The notes under the pieces: generated by a model
The model's database searches: none
What the model saw: only the letters and a program-made list of their open reading frames with translations
What the model was told of the DNA's origin: nothing
Part shown: piece by piece, positions 32,165 through 43,100 of the stretch
Layout: the number at the start of each line of letters is the position of its first letter
Numbering within the stretch: the stretch's first letter is position 1
Assembly (NCBI GenBank): GCA_963837695.1
Contig: CAWINZ010000005.1
Span: 1,054,001-1,118,000, forward strand
DNA from: VRUE01 sp963837695
GTDB taxonomy: Bacteria; Actinomycetota; Thermoleophilia; Solirubrobacterales; 70-9
Length of the DNA stretch: 64,000 nucleotides
Direction of reading: 5' to 3'
Position numbers and translations under genes: made by a program

Positions 32165-32590
32165 TCAGCTCTCGAGCGTCCGGTGGCCTCGGCCCGCGTG
32201 GTCGAAGCCGAGCAGGTTCCCCTGTCGGTTCTTCGGGCCGCCGTGGTAGTAGGCGCGGATCTCGGCGATCTTGCCGTCGCGGAAGAGGAACCACTCCGTG
32301 CCCCGGTCGAGGCGCGGCTCGCCGCTCTCGGCGTGGCGCCAGGTCATCGTCCACTCGATCACCGCCTGGTCACTCTCCTCGATCGCGTTCTCGACCCTCC
32401 AGTTCGCCTCGATGTTGGCGACCGCCCACTCGGTCGCCTGGCCGATCGTCGCGGCGCCGCGGTGCGGGTCGAGGCGCGTGTAGTAGTGGGTTGCGTCCTC
32501 GGTGAAGTGCGACGCGACACGCGCCGCGTCGCCGCTGTTCAGTGCCTCGTAGTAGGAGCGGATGTGGTCGACGTTCGCGCCCACGCTCAC
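32165..32590 (-). CDS. SnoaL/NTF2-like protein
   Basis: 141-residue cone-fold protein starting GTG 32590 (VSVGANVDHIRSYYEALNS). The centre TEDATHYYTRLDPHRG, EWAVANIEANWRVE and the tail GTEWFLFRDGKIAEIRAYYHGG are standard for SnoaL-like proteins, with WFLFRDGKI the most conserved. It starts two bases after the second acyl-CoA dehydrogenase, so it may act on a CoA-linked or steroid-like product, though no catalytic residues can be named. Ends before the hairpin. Confidence 0.85.
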   Translation of the reverse strand: MSVGANVDHIRSYYEALNSGDAARVASHFTEDATHYYTRLDPHRGAATIGQATEWAVANIEANWRVENAIEESDQAVIEWTMTWRHAESGEPRLDRGTEWFLFRDGKIAEIRAYYHGGPKNRQGNLLGFDHAGRGHRTLES

Positions 32591-32592
32591 CC

Positions 32593-33810
32593 CTAAAGCC
32601 CGTAGCTCTTGCCGATCACGTCGAGCATTACCTCGTCGGTGCCGGCGCCGATCCGGTTGAGGCGGACGTCGCGGTAGGCGCGCTCGATCTCGTACTCCTT
32701 CATGTAGCCGTAGCCGCCGAGGATCTGGATGCACTCGTCGGCGACCTCGCAGGCCATGCGCGAGGAGAAGAGCTTGGCCATCGTGATCTCCCGCACCGGG
32801 TACTCGCCGTTGCCGAAGCGCCAGGCCGTCGCGTAGGTGAACTGCTTCGCCGCCTCGGCCTTGGTCGCCATCTCCGCGAACTTGTGGCGGATCGCCTGGA
32901 ACTTGCCGATCGGGCGACCGAAGGCTTCGCGCTCCTTGGCGTACTCGAGCGTCTTCTCGATCATCCGTTCCGCCCCCGCGTGGGAGCCGGCGGCGGCGAC
33001 CAGCCGCTCGCCCTGGAGCTCCCAGGCGATGTGGTAGAAGCCTTTGCCGACCTCGCCGAGCACGGCGCCTGCCGGGACGCGGACGTCTTCGAAGGCCAGT
33101 TCGCCGGTGTCTGAGGCGTGCATCCCCATCTTCTCCAGCTCGGCGGAGACGGTGAAGCCCGGCACCTTCTCGCCGTTCTCGTCGCGCAGGTCGACGACGA
33201 GGAGGGTGATTCCGGCGTGGCGCTCCTCGGGGTCGGTCTTGCAGACGAGCACGATGAAGTCGGCGCGCGGCCCGTTGGTGATGAACGTCTTGGAGCCGTT
33301 GATCACGTATTCGTCGCCGTCGCGGATCGCGGTCGTGCGGATGCCGGCGACATCGGAGCCTGCGCCCGGCTCGGTGATTCCCAGGGCGCCAATCTTCTCG
33401 CCCTTCAGGCCGGGGGTCAGGTAGCGCTGTTTCTGCTCCTCGGTGCCGAGCAGGTGGATCGGCGGCAGGACCATGTCGGTCTGCACGGCGAAGCCCATGT
33501 TGGTGCCGCCCGAGCCCGAGTAGCTCATGCACTCGGCGCGGACCAGCGAGTAGAAGTAGTCGCCGCCCTGGCCGCCGTACTCCTCCGGAAAGCAGAGGCC
33601 GAGGAAGCCCAGCTCGCCCGCGCGCTTCATCACGTCGGTCGGCCAGTAGGTGTCCTCCCACTCGTTGCGGTGGGGCCACATCTCCTTCTTGACCCATGCC
33701 TGCATCGACTCGCGCAGGTCTTCGTGCTCCTGGTTGAAGATGAAGTTCTTGCGGCCCGCCTCGTGGTCGGGCTTGATCACGGTTGAGCTGCCGTTCGTCG
33801 CGGTCGCCAC
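32593..33810 (-). CDS. Acyl-CoA dehydrogenase
   Basis: 405 residues, same architecture as the one at 30888 and about equally long. Signatures: LRESMQAWVKKEMWPH, ITEPGAGSDVAGIRTTAIRD, YVINGSKTFITNG, AFGRPIGKFQAIRHKFAEMATKAEA, and ILGGYGYMKEYEIERAYRDVRLN near the expected catalytic Glu region. Divergent from the crotonase gene at 33923 with about 112 bases between. Having two ACADs, crotonase, carboxylase, BKACE and CoA transferase in one patch suggests degradation of a particular branched or carboxylated acyl-CoA. Confidence 0.95.
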   Translation of the reverse strand: MATATNGSSTVIKPDHEAGRKNFIFNQEHEDLRESMQAWVKKEMWPHRNEWEDTYWPTDVMKRAGELGFLGLCFPEEYGGQGGDYFYSLVRAECMSYSGSGGTNMGFAVQTDMVLPPIHLLGTEEQKQRYLTPGLKGEKIGALGITEPGAGSDVAGIRTTAIRDGDEYVINGSKTFITNGPRADFIVLVCKTDPEERHAGITLLVVDLRDENGEKVPGFTVSAELEKMGMHASDTGELAFEDVRVPAGAVLGEVGKGFYHIAWELQGERLVAAAGSHAGAERMIEKTLEYAKEREAFGRPIGKFQAIRHKFAEMATKAEAAKQFTYATAWRFGNGEYPVREITMAKLFSSRMACEVADECIQILGGYGYMKEYEIERAYRDVRLNRIGAGTDEVMLDVIGKSYGL

Positions 33811-33860
33811 TGGTTCTCCTCCGTTCGCTGGTCCGAAAGGGCAGCCGGGCCACCCAGAGC

Positions 33861-33887
33861 AAAGTGGACAGTAGCACTTCCCACTTT
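33861..33887. promoter_or_regulatory. AAAGTGG/CCACTTT inverted arms in divergent promoter
   Basis: AAAGTGG (33861-33867) and CCACTTT (33881-33887) are 13 bases apart, within the 112-base region between the divergent ACAD and crotonase genes. Could be a MerR/TetR site controlling both; weak evidence. Confidence 0.35.
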
Positions 33888-33922
33888 CAGCGCACGGCCG
33901 ATTTCGGCTATGGTCCGCCGCG

Positions 33923-34705
33923 ATGGATTACGAGGTCGTCAAGTACGAGGTCGCCGCCGGGGTTGCGACGGTGACGCTGAACAACCCGGAGAAGCGCAAC
34001 ATGCTCTCCGGTCAGATGCTGACTGAGCTGGTCGACGCGATGAAGCGGGCGCGCGACGACGAGGAGGCGCGGGCCGTTGTGCTCACTGGCGCCGGCGAGA
34101 AGGTGTTCTGCGCGGGCGCCGACCTCGGCGGCTTCGCAGCCGACCTGCCGCTCGTCGCCAAACACTTCGCCTCCGATCTCTTCCTCGAGTTCTTCCGGCT
34201 GATGCCGCGCCTCGGCAAGCCCTCGCTCTGCGCCGCCAACGGCCACGTGCTGGCGGGCGGGATGGGCCTGGCCCTCTCCTGCGACCTGCTGATCGCCAAA
34301 GAGGGCGCCACCTTCGGCACGCCGGAGATCAACGTCGGCGCCTTCCCCTACATGATCATGGCGATCATCTACCGCAACGTCCCGCGCAAGAAGGTCAACG
34401 AGATGATGCTGCTGGGCGAGCGGCTCAGCGCCGAGCAGGCGGTCGAGTACGGGCTCGCCAACAAGGTCATGCCCGCCGCCGAGTTCGACGCGGCCGTGGC
34501 CGAGTGGGCCGGCAAGCTCGCCTCGAAGAGCCCGGTGCTGATGCGCCTCGGCCACGACGCGATGTACCGCCAGCAGGACATGGCGGTCGACGACGCGCTC
34601 GACTACCTGCGCTCGCAGCTCTCGCTCACCTTCTCGACCGAGGACATCGTCGAGGGCGTTACCGCATTCTTCGAGAAACGCGATCCGCAGTGGAAGGGAC
34701 GGTAG
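33923..34705 (+). CDS. Enoyl-CoA hydratase/isomerase family protein
   Basis: 260-residue crotonase. ATVTLNNPEKRNMLSGQML, VVLTGAGEKVFCAGADLGGF, LCAANGHVLAGGMGLALSCDLLIAKEGATFGTPEINVGAFP are the substrate and oxyanion loops; the Glu in TFGTPEINVG is at the hydratase site. C-terminus EGVTAFFEKRDPQWKG is normal. First gene of a rightward operon; its TAG overlaps the GTG of the carboxyltransferase gene. Divergent from an acyl-CoA dehydrogenase, thus probable second step of the same catabolic route. Confidence 0.94.
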   Translation: MDYEVVKYEVAAGVATVTLNNPEKRNMLSGQMLTELVDAMKRARDDEEARAVVLTGAGEKVFCAGADLGGFAADLPLVAKHFASDLFLEFFRLMPRLGKPSLCAANGHVLAGGMGLALSCDLLIAKEGATFGTPEINVGAFPYMIMAIIYRNVPRKKVNEMMLLGERLSAEQAVEYGLANKVMPAAEFDAAVAEWAGKLASKSPVLMRLGHDAMYRQQDMAVDDALDYLRSQLSLTFSTEDIVEGVTAFFEKRDPQWKGR

Positions 34706-36303
34706 TGGCGACCGATCAGAGCGAGCAAGGGAAGAACCTCCTACCCGGGACCGCCCCGCTGGAGGACCTGAACGAGCAGCTGCACGAGCGCCGCGAGAAC
34801 GCGAAGCTCGGCGGCGGCGAGGAGAAGATCGCCAAGCAGCACGAGCGCGGCAAGCTGACGGCGCGCGAGCGCCTCGACCTGCTCGTCGATGAGGGGACCT
34901 TCGTCGAGCTGGGGATCCACGGCCGCCCGCACTTCGCCCAACGGGCGATGGACGGGGTCAAGGCGCCCGCCGACGGCGTCGTCACCGGCTGGGGCGATAT
35001 CGACGGGCGCCCCTGCTGCATCGCCGCCTACGACTTCACCGTGATGGCCGGCTCGATGGGGATGACCGGCGAGCTCAAGGTCACCCGCCTGCGCGAGATG
35101 GCTCTCTCCAAGCGGATGCCGTTCATCTGGCTGCTCGACTCGGCCGGCGCGCGCATCCAGGAGGCAGCGGGCTCGCTCTTCGCCGGTTCCGGCCACCTTT
35201 TCCGCGAGGAGGTCGAAATGTCGGGGGTGATCCCGATGGTCGCGGCGATGATGGGCCCATGCGCCGCCGGCACCGCCTACATCCCGGCGCTCTCGGACTT
35301 CGTGCCGATGGTCTCCGGCCAGGGCGCCATGGCGCTCGCTGGCCCGCACCTGACCAAAGCCGTCACCGGCGAGGACATCACGATGGAGGAGCTTGGCGGC
35401 GCCAAGGTCCACTGCCGCAAGTCGGGAGTCGGAGACCTGGAGGTGACCGACGACGAGGAATGCATCGCCAAGGTCAAGCAGTACCTCTCCTACTTCCCGT
35501 CGGACTGCGAGCAGAAGCCGCCGATCGTGCCGACCGCCGACCCCGACGACCGCATCTCGGAGAAGCTGCTGGAGATCGTCCCCGAGTCCTCGCGCCAGCC
35601 GTATGACATGTACGACGTGATCGCCGAGATCGTCGACGACGGCGAGTGGTTCGACATCAAGCCGAAGTTCGCCAAGACGCTGATCACCTGCTTCGCCCGC
35701 TTCGGCGGCCAACCGGTCGGGATCGTCGCCAACCAGCCCAAGCAGCTGGCCGGGATCCTCGACAACGACTCAGCCGACAAGGCGGCGCGTTTCATCAACC
35801 TCTGCGACGCCTTCAACGTGCCGCTGGTCTTCCTCCAGGACGTGCCTGGCTTCATGGTCGGGGCGAAAGTCGAGCACGCCGGGATCATTCGCCACGGGGC
35901 GAAGATGCTCTACGCGGTCAGCCGCGCCACCGTGCCGAAGGTGACCGTGATCGTGCGCAAGGCCTACGGCGCCGGCTACTACGTGATGTGCGGCAAGGCG
36001 TATGAGCCTGACCTGATCGTCGCCTGGCCCGGGGCCGAGATATCAGTGATGGGCGCCGAGGGCGCCGTCGAAATCATCGGCCGCTCGGCGATCGAGGCCT
36101 CCGACGATCCGGACGCCACCCGCGAGGCGATGCTGAACGCGGTCCGCGAGCAGATCGACCCGTATATAGCGGCCGGCAACGCGGTGATAGACGACATCAT
36201 CGACCCGCGCGAGACGCGGCCGACGATCGTCAAGGCGCTGCGCATGGCGCGCAACAAACACGTGACCAAGCCGAAGAAACGCCACGGGGTGATGCCTGTA
36301 TGA
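34705..36303 (+). CDS. Acyl-CoA carboxylase carboxyltransferase (beta) subunit
   Basis: 532 residues of the propionyl-/methylcrotonyl-/geranyl-CoA carboxylase beta class, transferring carboxyl from biotin to an acyl-CoA. N-terminal GKLTARERLDLLVDEGTF, DFTVMAGSMG, LLDSAGARIQEA and C-terminal KAYGAGYYVMCGKAYEPD, then WPGAEISVMGAEGAVEII form the paired crotonase-like domains. GTG 34705 lies over the previous stop. The biotin carboxylase/biotin carrier subunit is missing here; a lone carrier at 16006 may serve, and the alpha subunit must come from elsewhere. Overlaps the BKACE gene by four bases. Confidence 0.95.
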   Translation: MATDQSEQGKNLLPGTAPLEDLNEQLHERRENAKLGGGEEKIAKQHERGKLTARERLDLLVDEGTFVELGIHGRPHFAQRAMDGVKAPADGVVTGWGDIDGRPCCIAAYDFTVMAGSMGMTGELKVTRLREMALSKRMPFIWLLDSAGARIQEAAGSLFAGSGHLFREEVEMSGVIPMVAAMMGPCAAGTAYIPALSDFVPMVSGQGAMALAGPHLTKAVTGEDITMEELGGAKVHCRKSGVGDLEVTDDEECIAKVKQYLSYFPSDCEQKPPIVPTADPDDRISEKLLEIVPESSRQPYDMYDVIAEIVDDGEWFDIKPKFAKTLITCFARFGGQPVGIVANQPKQLAGILDNDSADKAARFINLCDAFNVPLVFLQDVPGFMVGAKVEHAGIIRHGAKMLYAVSRATVPKVTVIVRKAYGAGYYVMCGKAYEPDLIVAWPGAEISVMGAEGAVEIIGRSAIEASDDPDATREAMLNAVREQIDPYIAAGNAVIDDIIDPRETRPTIVKALRMARNKHVTKPKKRHGVMPV

Positions 36304-37176
36304 GCTCGTTTGAGGATCCCGTAGTCATCAGTTGCTCGATCTCGGGTGTGATCGCCAATCGCGACCAGTGCCCGGCGATCCCCTACACGCCTGAGGAGTA
36401 CGCGGCCGAGGCGCGGCGCGCGGTCGACGAGGGCGCATCGCAGATCCACATCCACGCTCGCAAGCCCGACGGCACGCCCTCTTATGAGGTCGAGGACTTC
36501 AAGGCGATCACCGAGGCGATCCTGGCCGAGGTCGGCGACGTGATCGTCAACTACTCGACCGGCGCGATCGGCATCCCGATCGAGAAGCGGATCGAGTACC
36601 TGCGCGAGTGCAAGCCCGACGTCGCCGCGCTGAACATGAGCTCGATGAACTACGCCAAGTACTCCTCGCGGCGCAAGGACTTTGTCTTCAAGGCGGTCTT
36701 CGAGAACAGCTTCGACACGATCATCGAGTTCCTCACGGCGATGCGCGACCTCGGGATCAAGCCCGAGCACGAGTGCTTCGACGCCGGCCACGTCGCCAAC
36801 CTCGACCCGCTGATCGACATGGGACTGCTAGAGCGGACGCCGCTGCAGATCTCGCTGGTGATGGGGGTCAACGGCGGCATCCGCCCGACGCCGCGCAACG
36901 TCGGCTTCATGGCCGACCAGGTCCCCGGCGGCGCCGGGGGCGAGAACCAGTGGCAGGTGATCGGCATCTCCCGCGACCAGTGGAAGCTGCTCGGCGCCTC
37001 GCTGGTGCTGGGCGGCAACGTCCGTGCCGGGGTCGAGGACAACCTCTACCTGCCGAACGGAGAGATGGCGAAGTCGAACGGCGAGCTGATCGCCAAGGCG
37101 CGCCAGATGGCCGAGGACGTCGGCCGCCGGGCCGCCACCGTCACCGAGGCTCGCGAGCTGCTGGGGGTCCCCAAGC

Positions 37177-37196
<20 letters not shown>
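36300..37196 (+). CDS. BKACE (DUF849) beta-keto acid cleavage enzyme
   Basis: 298-residue TIM-barrel Zn enzyme of the BKACE family (Kce-like), which cleaves a beta-keto acid with acetyl-CoA to yield acetoacetate plus acyl-CoA. The zinc histidines lie in ASQIHIHARKPDG (HxH) and later GNVRAGVEDNLYL, with VISCSISGVIANRDQCPAIP at the front in place of the usual xxPVTGA segment. Substrate within the family (3-keto-5-aminohexanoate, beta-ketoglutarate, dehydrocarnitine and others) is not determinable. Embedded between carboxylase and CoA transferase, so it may finish a carboxylation-based chain shortening. Overlaps the CaiB gene by 20 bases. Confidence 0.93.
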
Positions 37197-38408
<1,212 letters not shown>

Positions 38409-38412
<4 letters not shown>

Positions 38413-39119
38413 GCGCCAGCGCTGAGAAGACGCTGCTCAAGATCGGCGAGTTGGCCGAGGCCTCCGGCGTGCCGGTGCCGACGATCAAGCATTACCTGCG
38501 CGAGGGCCTGCTGCCCGAGCCGGTCAAGACGAGCCGCAACATGGCCTACTACTCGCCCGAGTTCGTCGACCGGATCAAGCTGATCAAGCAGTTGCAGGAG
38601 GAGCGCTTCATGCCGCTGAAGGCGATCAAGGCGGTGCTCGACGAGGACCCCGAGCGCGCCCGGGCGATGGTCGAGCTCGAGGACCGCATCCTCGAGCGGG
38701 CGCTCGGCGGCGAGCGCACCCGCACCAGCGCCGCCGAGGTGCGCGAGCGCTACGGCGTCCCCAAGGACGTCCTCGACCGACTTGAGGAGATCGAGGTGCT
38801 CAGCCCCAACACCCGCGGCTACTCACCCTCCGACATCAAGATCATCGAGGCGATCGGCCGCTTCCGCGCCGGCGGCTATGACGAGCAGATCGGCTTCACT
38901 GTCTACGACACCCTGCGCTACAAGAAGGCGCTCGAAGAGCTGGTCAGCCAGGAGGTCGAGATGGTGATGGAGCGCCTCGCCGGCGAGGTCCCACCCGAAC
39001 GCGTCGTCGAGATGCTCGAATCCGGCTCCCAACCCCTCCAGGACCTGATCGCCGCCCTGCACACCAAGCTCCTCGTAGCCGAGCTGGAGCGCCACCGCGC
39101 CAGCCGTCCGTCCGGTTAG
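38409..39119 (+). CDS. MerR-family transcriptional regulator
   Basis: 236 residues. N-terminal winged HTH: LLKIGELAEASGVPVPTIKHYLREGLLPEP with YYSPEFVDRIKLIKQLQEERFMPLKAIKAV. The second half has a repeated HTH-like unit (GVPKDVLDRLEEIEVLSPNTRGYSPSDIKII) and a helical C-terminal region, no cysteine metal-binding loop. Co-transcribed with the CoA-transferase (ATGA). Probable local regulator of the acyl-CoA cluster, by location; ligand unknown. Confidence 0.92.
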
Positions 39120-39138
39120 CAGCCAGGAGCGAAGGCGG

Positions 39139-39192
39139 TCATCGGCGGGTCGCCCTTGAGCGGTAGGAGCCGCCGGTGACGAACACGTCCAT
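39139..39192 (-). pseudogene. 5' remnant of a Rossmann-fold (epimerase/SDR) gene
   Basis: The minus strand reads MDVFVTGGSYRSRATRR-stop; MDVFVTGGS is the normal opening of NAD-dependent epimerases (usually followed by GFIG). Only this fragment remains. Its leader TTCAATATGCGGCCGATG mirrors the leader of the rightward SDR (TTCAATATCGGCCAGATG). Confidence 0.45.
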
Positions 39193-39200
39193 CGGCCGCA

Positions 39201-39244
39201 TATTGAAGCTTTGCACCCCCCAGAGGGGATAAAAGGCTTCAATA
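39201..39244. promoter_or_regulatory. TATTGAAGC/GCTTCAATA inverted repeat before SDR
   Basis: Perfect 9-base arms (39201-39209 and 39236-39244) flank GC-rich CACCCCCCAGAGGGG. It lies directly upstream of the SDR ATG and of the remnant start on the other strand, so it could be an operator or the trace of an inverted duplication. Confidence 0.5.
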
Positions 39245-39252
39245 TCGGCCAG

Positions 39253-40098
39253 ATGACGAAGTCGGTACTGATCACGGGGGCTTCCACGGGCATTGGCCGG
39301 GCTACGGCGCTGCATCTGGACCGCGCCGGCTGGCGGGTGTTCGCCGGGGTGCGCAAGGAGGAGGACGCCGTGTCGCTGCGCGAGGCCGGCTCGGAGCGAT
39401 TGACGCCGCTGACGCTCGACGTCACCGACGCCGCCCAGATCGCCGCCGCCGCGGAGCTGATCGAGGCAGAGGTGGGGGAGGCCGGTCTCGACGGCCTTGT
39501 CAACAACGCGGGCATCGGCGTCATGGGCCCACTCGAGACCATCCCTCTCGACGACTTCCGACGGCAGATCGACGTCAACCTGACCGGGCAGGTGGCAGTG
39601 ACCCAGGCGATGCTGCCGCTGATCCGCCGTGCCACCGGCCGGGTGGTATTCGTCAGCTCGGGCGGTGGCCGCATGGCTCTGCCCTTCGGCGGCCCCTATC
39701 ACGCCGCCAAGTTCGGCCTTGAGGCGGTCGCCGACTCGCTGCGTCAGGAGTTGCGGCCGTGGCGGATCGAGGTCGCTGTGATCGAGCCCGGGTCGATCGA
39801 CACGCCGATCTGGGAGCGCGCGGTGCGCTCCTACGAGGAGATGGCGGCGCGCGCGCCGGCCGTCCAGGAGGAGCTCTACGGCAAGCGGCTCGCCAATCTG
39901 CAGAGGGGCGCGATGAAAACGGCGGCGCGGGGGATTCCGCCACAGAAGGTCGGCGAGGCGATCGCCGACGCGCTCACCGCCCGGCGCCCGCGTACGCGGC
40001 GCCGCGTCGGCCTCGACGCGAACGGCCAGATCCTCCTGCGCCGCCTGCTCCCCGACCGCGCCCTCGACCGCCTGCTCGCCGCCTTTCTCCGCATCTGA
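39253..40098 (+). CDS. SDR family oxidoreductase
   Basis: 281 residues. Motifs: VLITGASTGIGRATAL, DGLVNNAGIGVMG, catalytic VVFVSSGGGRMALPFGGPYHAAKFGLEAVAD (Ser-Tyr-Lys), and AVIEPGSIDTPIW. Classical SDR, substrate unknown; the arginine-rich C-terminus (RRPRTRRRVG) and LLPDRALDRLLAAFLRI resemble retinol-dehydrogenase-like members. ATG 39253 follows the inverted repeat. Its TGA is one base before the left arm of the 47-base palindrome. Convergent with the cyclase-ATPase gene. Confidence 0.93.
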   Translation: MTKSVLITGASTGIGRATALHLDRAGWRVFAGVRKEEDAVSLREAGSERLTPLTLDVTDAAQIAAAAELIEAEVGEAGLDGLVNNAGIGVMGPLETIPLDDFRRQIDVNLTGQVAVTQAMLPLIRRATGRVVFVSSGGGRMALPFGGPYHAAKFGLEAVADSLRQELRPWRIEVAVIEPGSIDTPIWERAVRSYEEMAARAPAVQEELYGKRLANLQRGAMKTAARGIPPQKVGEAIADALTARRPRTRRRVGLDANGQILLRRLLPDRALDRLLAAFLRI

Positions 40099-40099
40099 G

Positions 40100-40152
40100 C
40101 CGCCGACGGGCCTAAAACACGCCTATATGGCCGGAAATAGGCCCGTCGGCGG
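40100..40152. repeat. 47-base palindromic repeat, copy C (convergent gene ends)
   Basis: Perfect 15-base arms CCGCCGACGGGCCTA (40100-40114) and TAGGCCCGTCGGCGG (40138-40152); the 47-base core is 40103-40149. The SDR stop ends two bases before it and the cyclase-ATPase stop follows immediately after it, so it is placed as a two-way terminator. Confidence 0.8.
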
Positions 40153-43100
40153 TCAGCGGGCGCGGGCTTCTTCGATACGCACCAGGGCCTGCATCGCCCC
40201 GATGCTCTCGGCGGCCTCGGCGGCTTCGTCGATCGCTTCCTGCGCGCCGTCCAGGCCTGCCGCGATCCGTGCCAGGGCGAGCGCCTTCAGGGTCAGGGGA
40301 AGCGACCAGAGAATGCCGCGTTCGCGGGCGATCTCGCTCGCCCGCCCAGCCAGGACGCAGGCCTCCTCGGCGCGCCCGACGCCGGTCAGCGCTTCGGCTC
40401 GCACTGCTGCCCGCCAAGCCTCCATCTCGCCGCCGCCTCCCATCGCTTCACGGTAAATCCGCTCCGAGCGCTCGATCGAGGCGAGGGCCTCGGCGTATTC
40501 CTCGGCCGCCAGCTGGACGCTGCTGAGGTTGGCTAGGGCGACGCTGCGCGAGAAGACGTCGCCGAGGCGCTCGGTCAGCTCGCAGTTGCGCCGCGCCAGC
40601 GCCACCGCGGCGGCGACCTCACCACGCATCTCCAGCAGCAGCGAGAGGTTGCCGCGGGTCCAGCTCGCCGTCTCCGGATCGCCGTCCTCGGTGGCGATCG
40701 TCAGCGCCAGGTTGAGCAACTCCTCGGCGGCGTCGAAGCGGCCGCGCTCGCGCAGCGTCAGGCCCTTCATGAACGTCGCCCAGGCGATCGGGCTGGCGAT
40801 CACGATCCCGGCGCCGAGCTCGCGGTCGCCGCCGGTCAGCTCGAGCACCAGGTCGAGCTCGCGTTCGAAGCCGTCATAGTCGCCGGCGCAGAGGTAGGCA
40901 TATGAGCCCCCGGCGCGCAGGGCGATCCGCAGCGACAGGTCACCTGATTCGTCCGCAAGCCGATTGACCTCTTTCACCGCGGCCAGCCACTCCCCGGCGT
41001 GGTGTTCGAAGCCCGGTCGCGCCGCGGTTGCCATCTTCAGCATCGCCAGCGAGCGCAGATCGCCGCTTCGCGTCGCGATCTCCTCCACCTCGGCGGCGAG
41101 GCGGGCTTCCTCCTCGGTGTCCATCCCCAGCCGCCAGGCGTATTGCAGCTGGAGAAGGCGGGAAGTGACCGCCAGCGCTGCGGCCTCCTCGCCCTCGGGC
41201 AGCTCAGCGGCCAACTCCATCGTCCGCCGCCAGAGCCGCAGCGCGTCGCCGGGGTGGCTGTTGCCGGCCCAGTAGGCTGCCCGCGCCGACCAGCGTGCCG
41301 CTTCGAGCGTCTCGCCGCCTGACTCCATGTGGCTGGCGATCAGCGCCGCAAGCTCGTCGGCGCGCTCTGGGTTGAGCTCGATCGTTGCCCGGGCGACCGC
41401 GGCATGCGTCGCCGCCTGTTGTTCGCCGAGCTGGGTGCCGTAGGCGACCTCGCGGGTCAGCGGATGCCGGAAAGCGACCACCCGCTCGGGGTAGAGCTCG
41501 GCCTCGTAGAGGAAGCCGGCCTCGATCAGTTCGCGCAGCGGCCCTTCGCACTCCTCGCGATCGCGTCCGGAGACGAGCGCGAGCGCCCGCTCGGGTACCT
41601 CCTTGCCGGCGACCGACGCCGCCTGGAGCAGCAGCTTCGCCTGCGGGTCGAGCCGGTCGATGCGGGCGGCGAGCACCGTCTGCACGCTGGCCGGCACGAC
41701 GCTGTCCTCGACCGCTCGGATCAGGCGGTAGGCGCCGCGCTCACCCTCGAGCCCACCGGACTCGGCGAGCTCGCGGACGATCTCCTCGATGAAGAACGGG
41801 TTGCCGGCGGTCCGCTCGTGGATCAACTCAGCGAGGCCGTCCAGTGAGGGATCCTCGCCGGCGAGGTCGCGCAGAAGCTCCCCCGTGTCCGCCGGGCCGA
41901 GTGGCTGCAGGGCGATCTCGCGGTAGTCCGCAGGGCCCGCCCACGGTTGCTCGTACTCGGGTCGGAAGTTGACGACGACGAGCGTCGGCGTGTCCTCGAC
42001 CGCTGCGAAGAGCTCGCCGAGCATGCCGGCGCTGCCCTCGTCGAGCCAGTGCAGATCCTCGATCAAGCAGATGATCGGGTCGGTGCGGTTGGGAGCGCGG
42101 ACGAGGTGGCAGACGATCCCGCGCAGCGCCCGCTCGCGCGCCTCGGCACTCAGCTGCGGGGTGGGGCGGGCCGGGTCGGGGACGCCGAGGAAGTCGAAGA
42201 GAATCGGCAGCTCGTCGGCGAAATCCGGGTCGAGCAGCAGCGCCCGCCCGGCGATCTTCTCGCGCACGAGTCGCTCCGGATCGGCGTCGGCGATGCCGAA
42301 GTAGGCGCGCAGCATCTGCAGCACCGGCATGAAGGGGATCTCGCGCCCGTGCGCTTGCGCCTGCGCCTCGAAGACCTCGACCCCGCCGCCGCGGGCCCGG
42401 CTGACGAACTCGTTGCAGAGGCGGCTCTTGCCGATGCCCGGTTCGGCGACGATCCCGACGACCGCACCGGCGCCTTCGCGGGCGCGCTCCAGCCCCGCCT
42501 CCAGCACAGCGGTCTCCTCGTCGCGCCCGACGAAGCGGGAGAAGCCGCGCTCGCGTGAGAGGTCGAGCCGCGAGCGCGCCGCCCCGACCCCACCCAGCTC
42601 GAACACCCGCACCGGCCGGCTCGCGCCCTTGATCTCGAACTCGCCCAGATCCTCCAGTGCGAAGTAGCCGTGGGCGAGCTCGGCGGTCGCCTCGGTCAGG
42701 TAGGCCCGGCCGGGCTCGGCGAGCGCCTCCATCCGCTGGGCGAGGCCGACGGTGTGACCGACCGCGGTATAGCCGCTGTCGGCGCCCGTGCCGATTGCGC
42801 CGGCGATCACCTCGCCCGAGTTGATCCCGATCCGGGCCGAGAAGTTGAGCCCGTGCTTGCGGCGCAGCTCGGCGGCGTACTCGGCGATGTCGTCGAGCAT
42901 CCGCAGCGCCGCGAAGCAGGCGCGCCGGGCGTGATCCTCGTGCGCGACCGGGGCGCCGAAGATGGCCATGATCCCGTCACCGGTGAATTTGTCGACGGTG
43001 CCCTCGAAGCGGTGCACCTCGTCGGAGAGGATCGAGAAGAAGCCCTGCATGATGTTGCGCCATTGCTCGGGGTCGTGCCGCTCCGCCAGGTCCATCGAAC

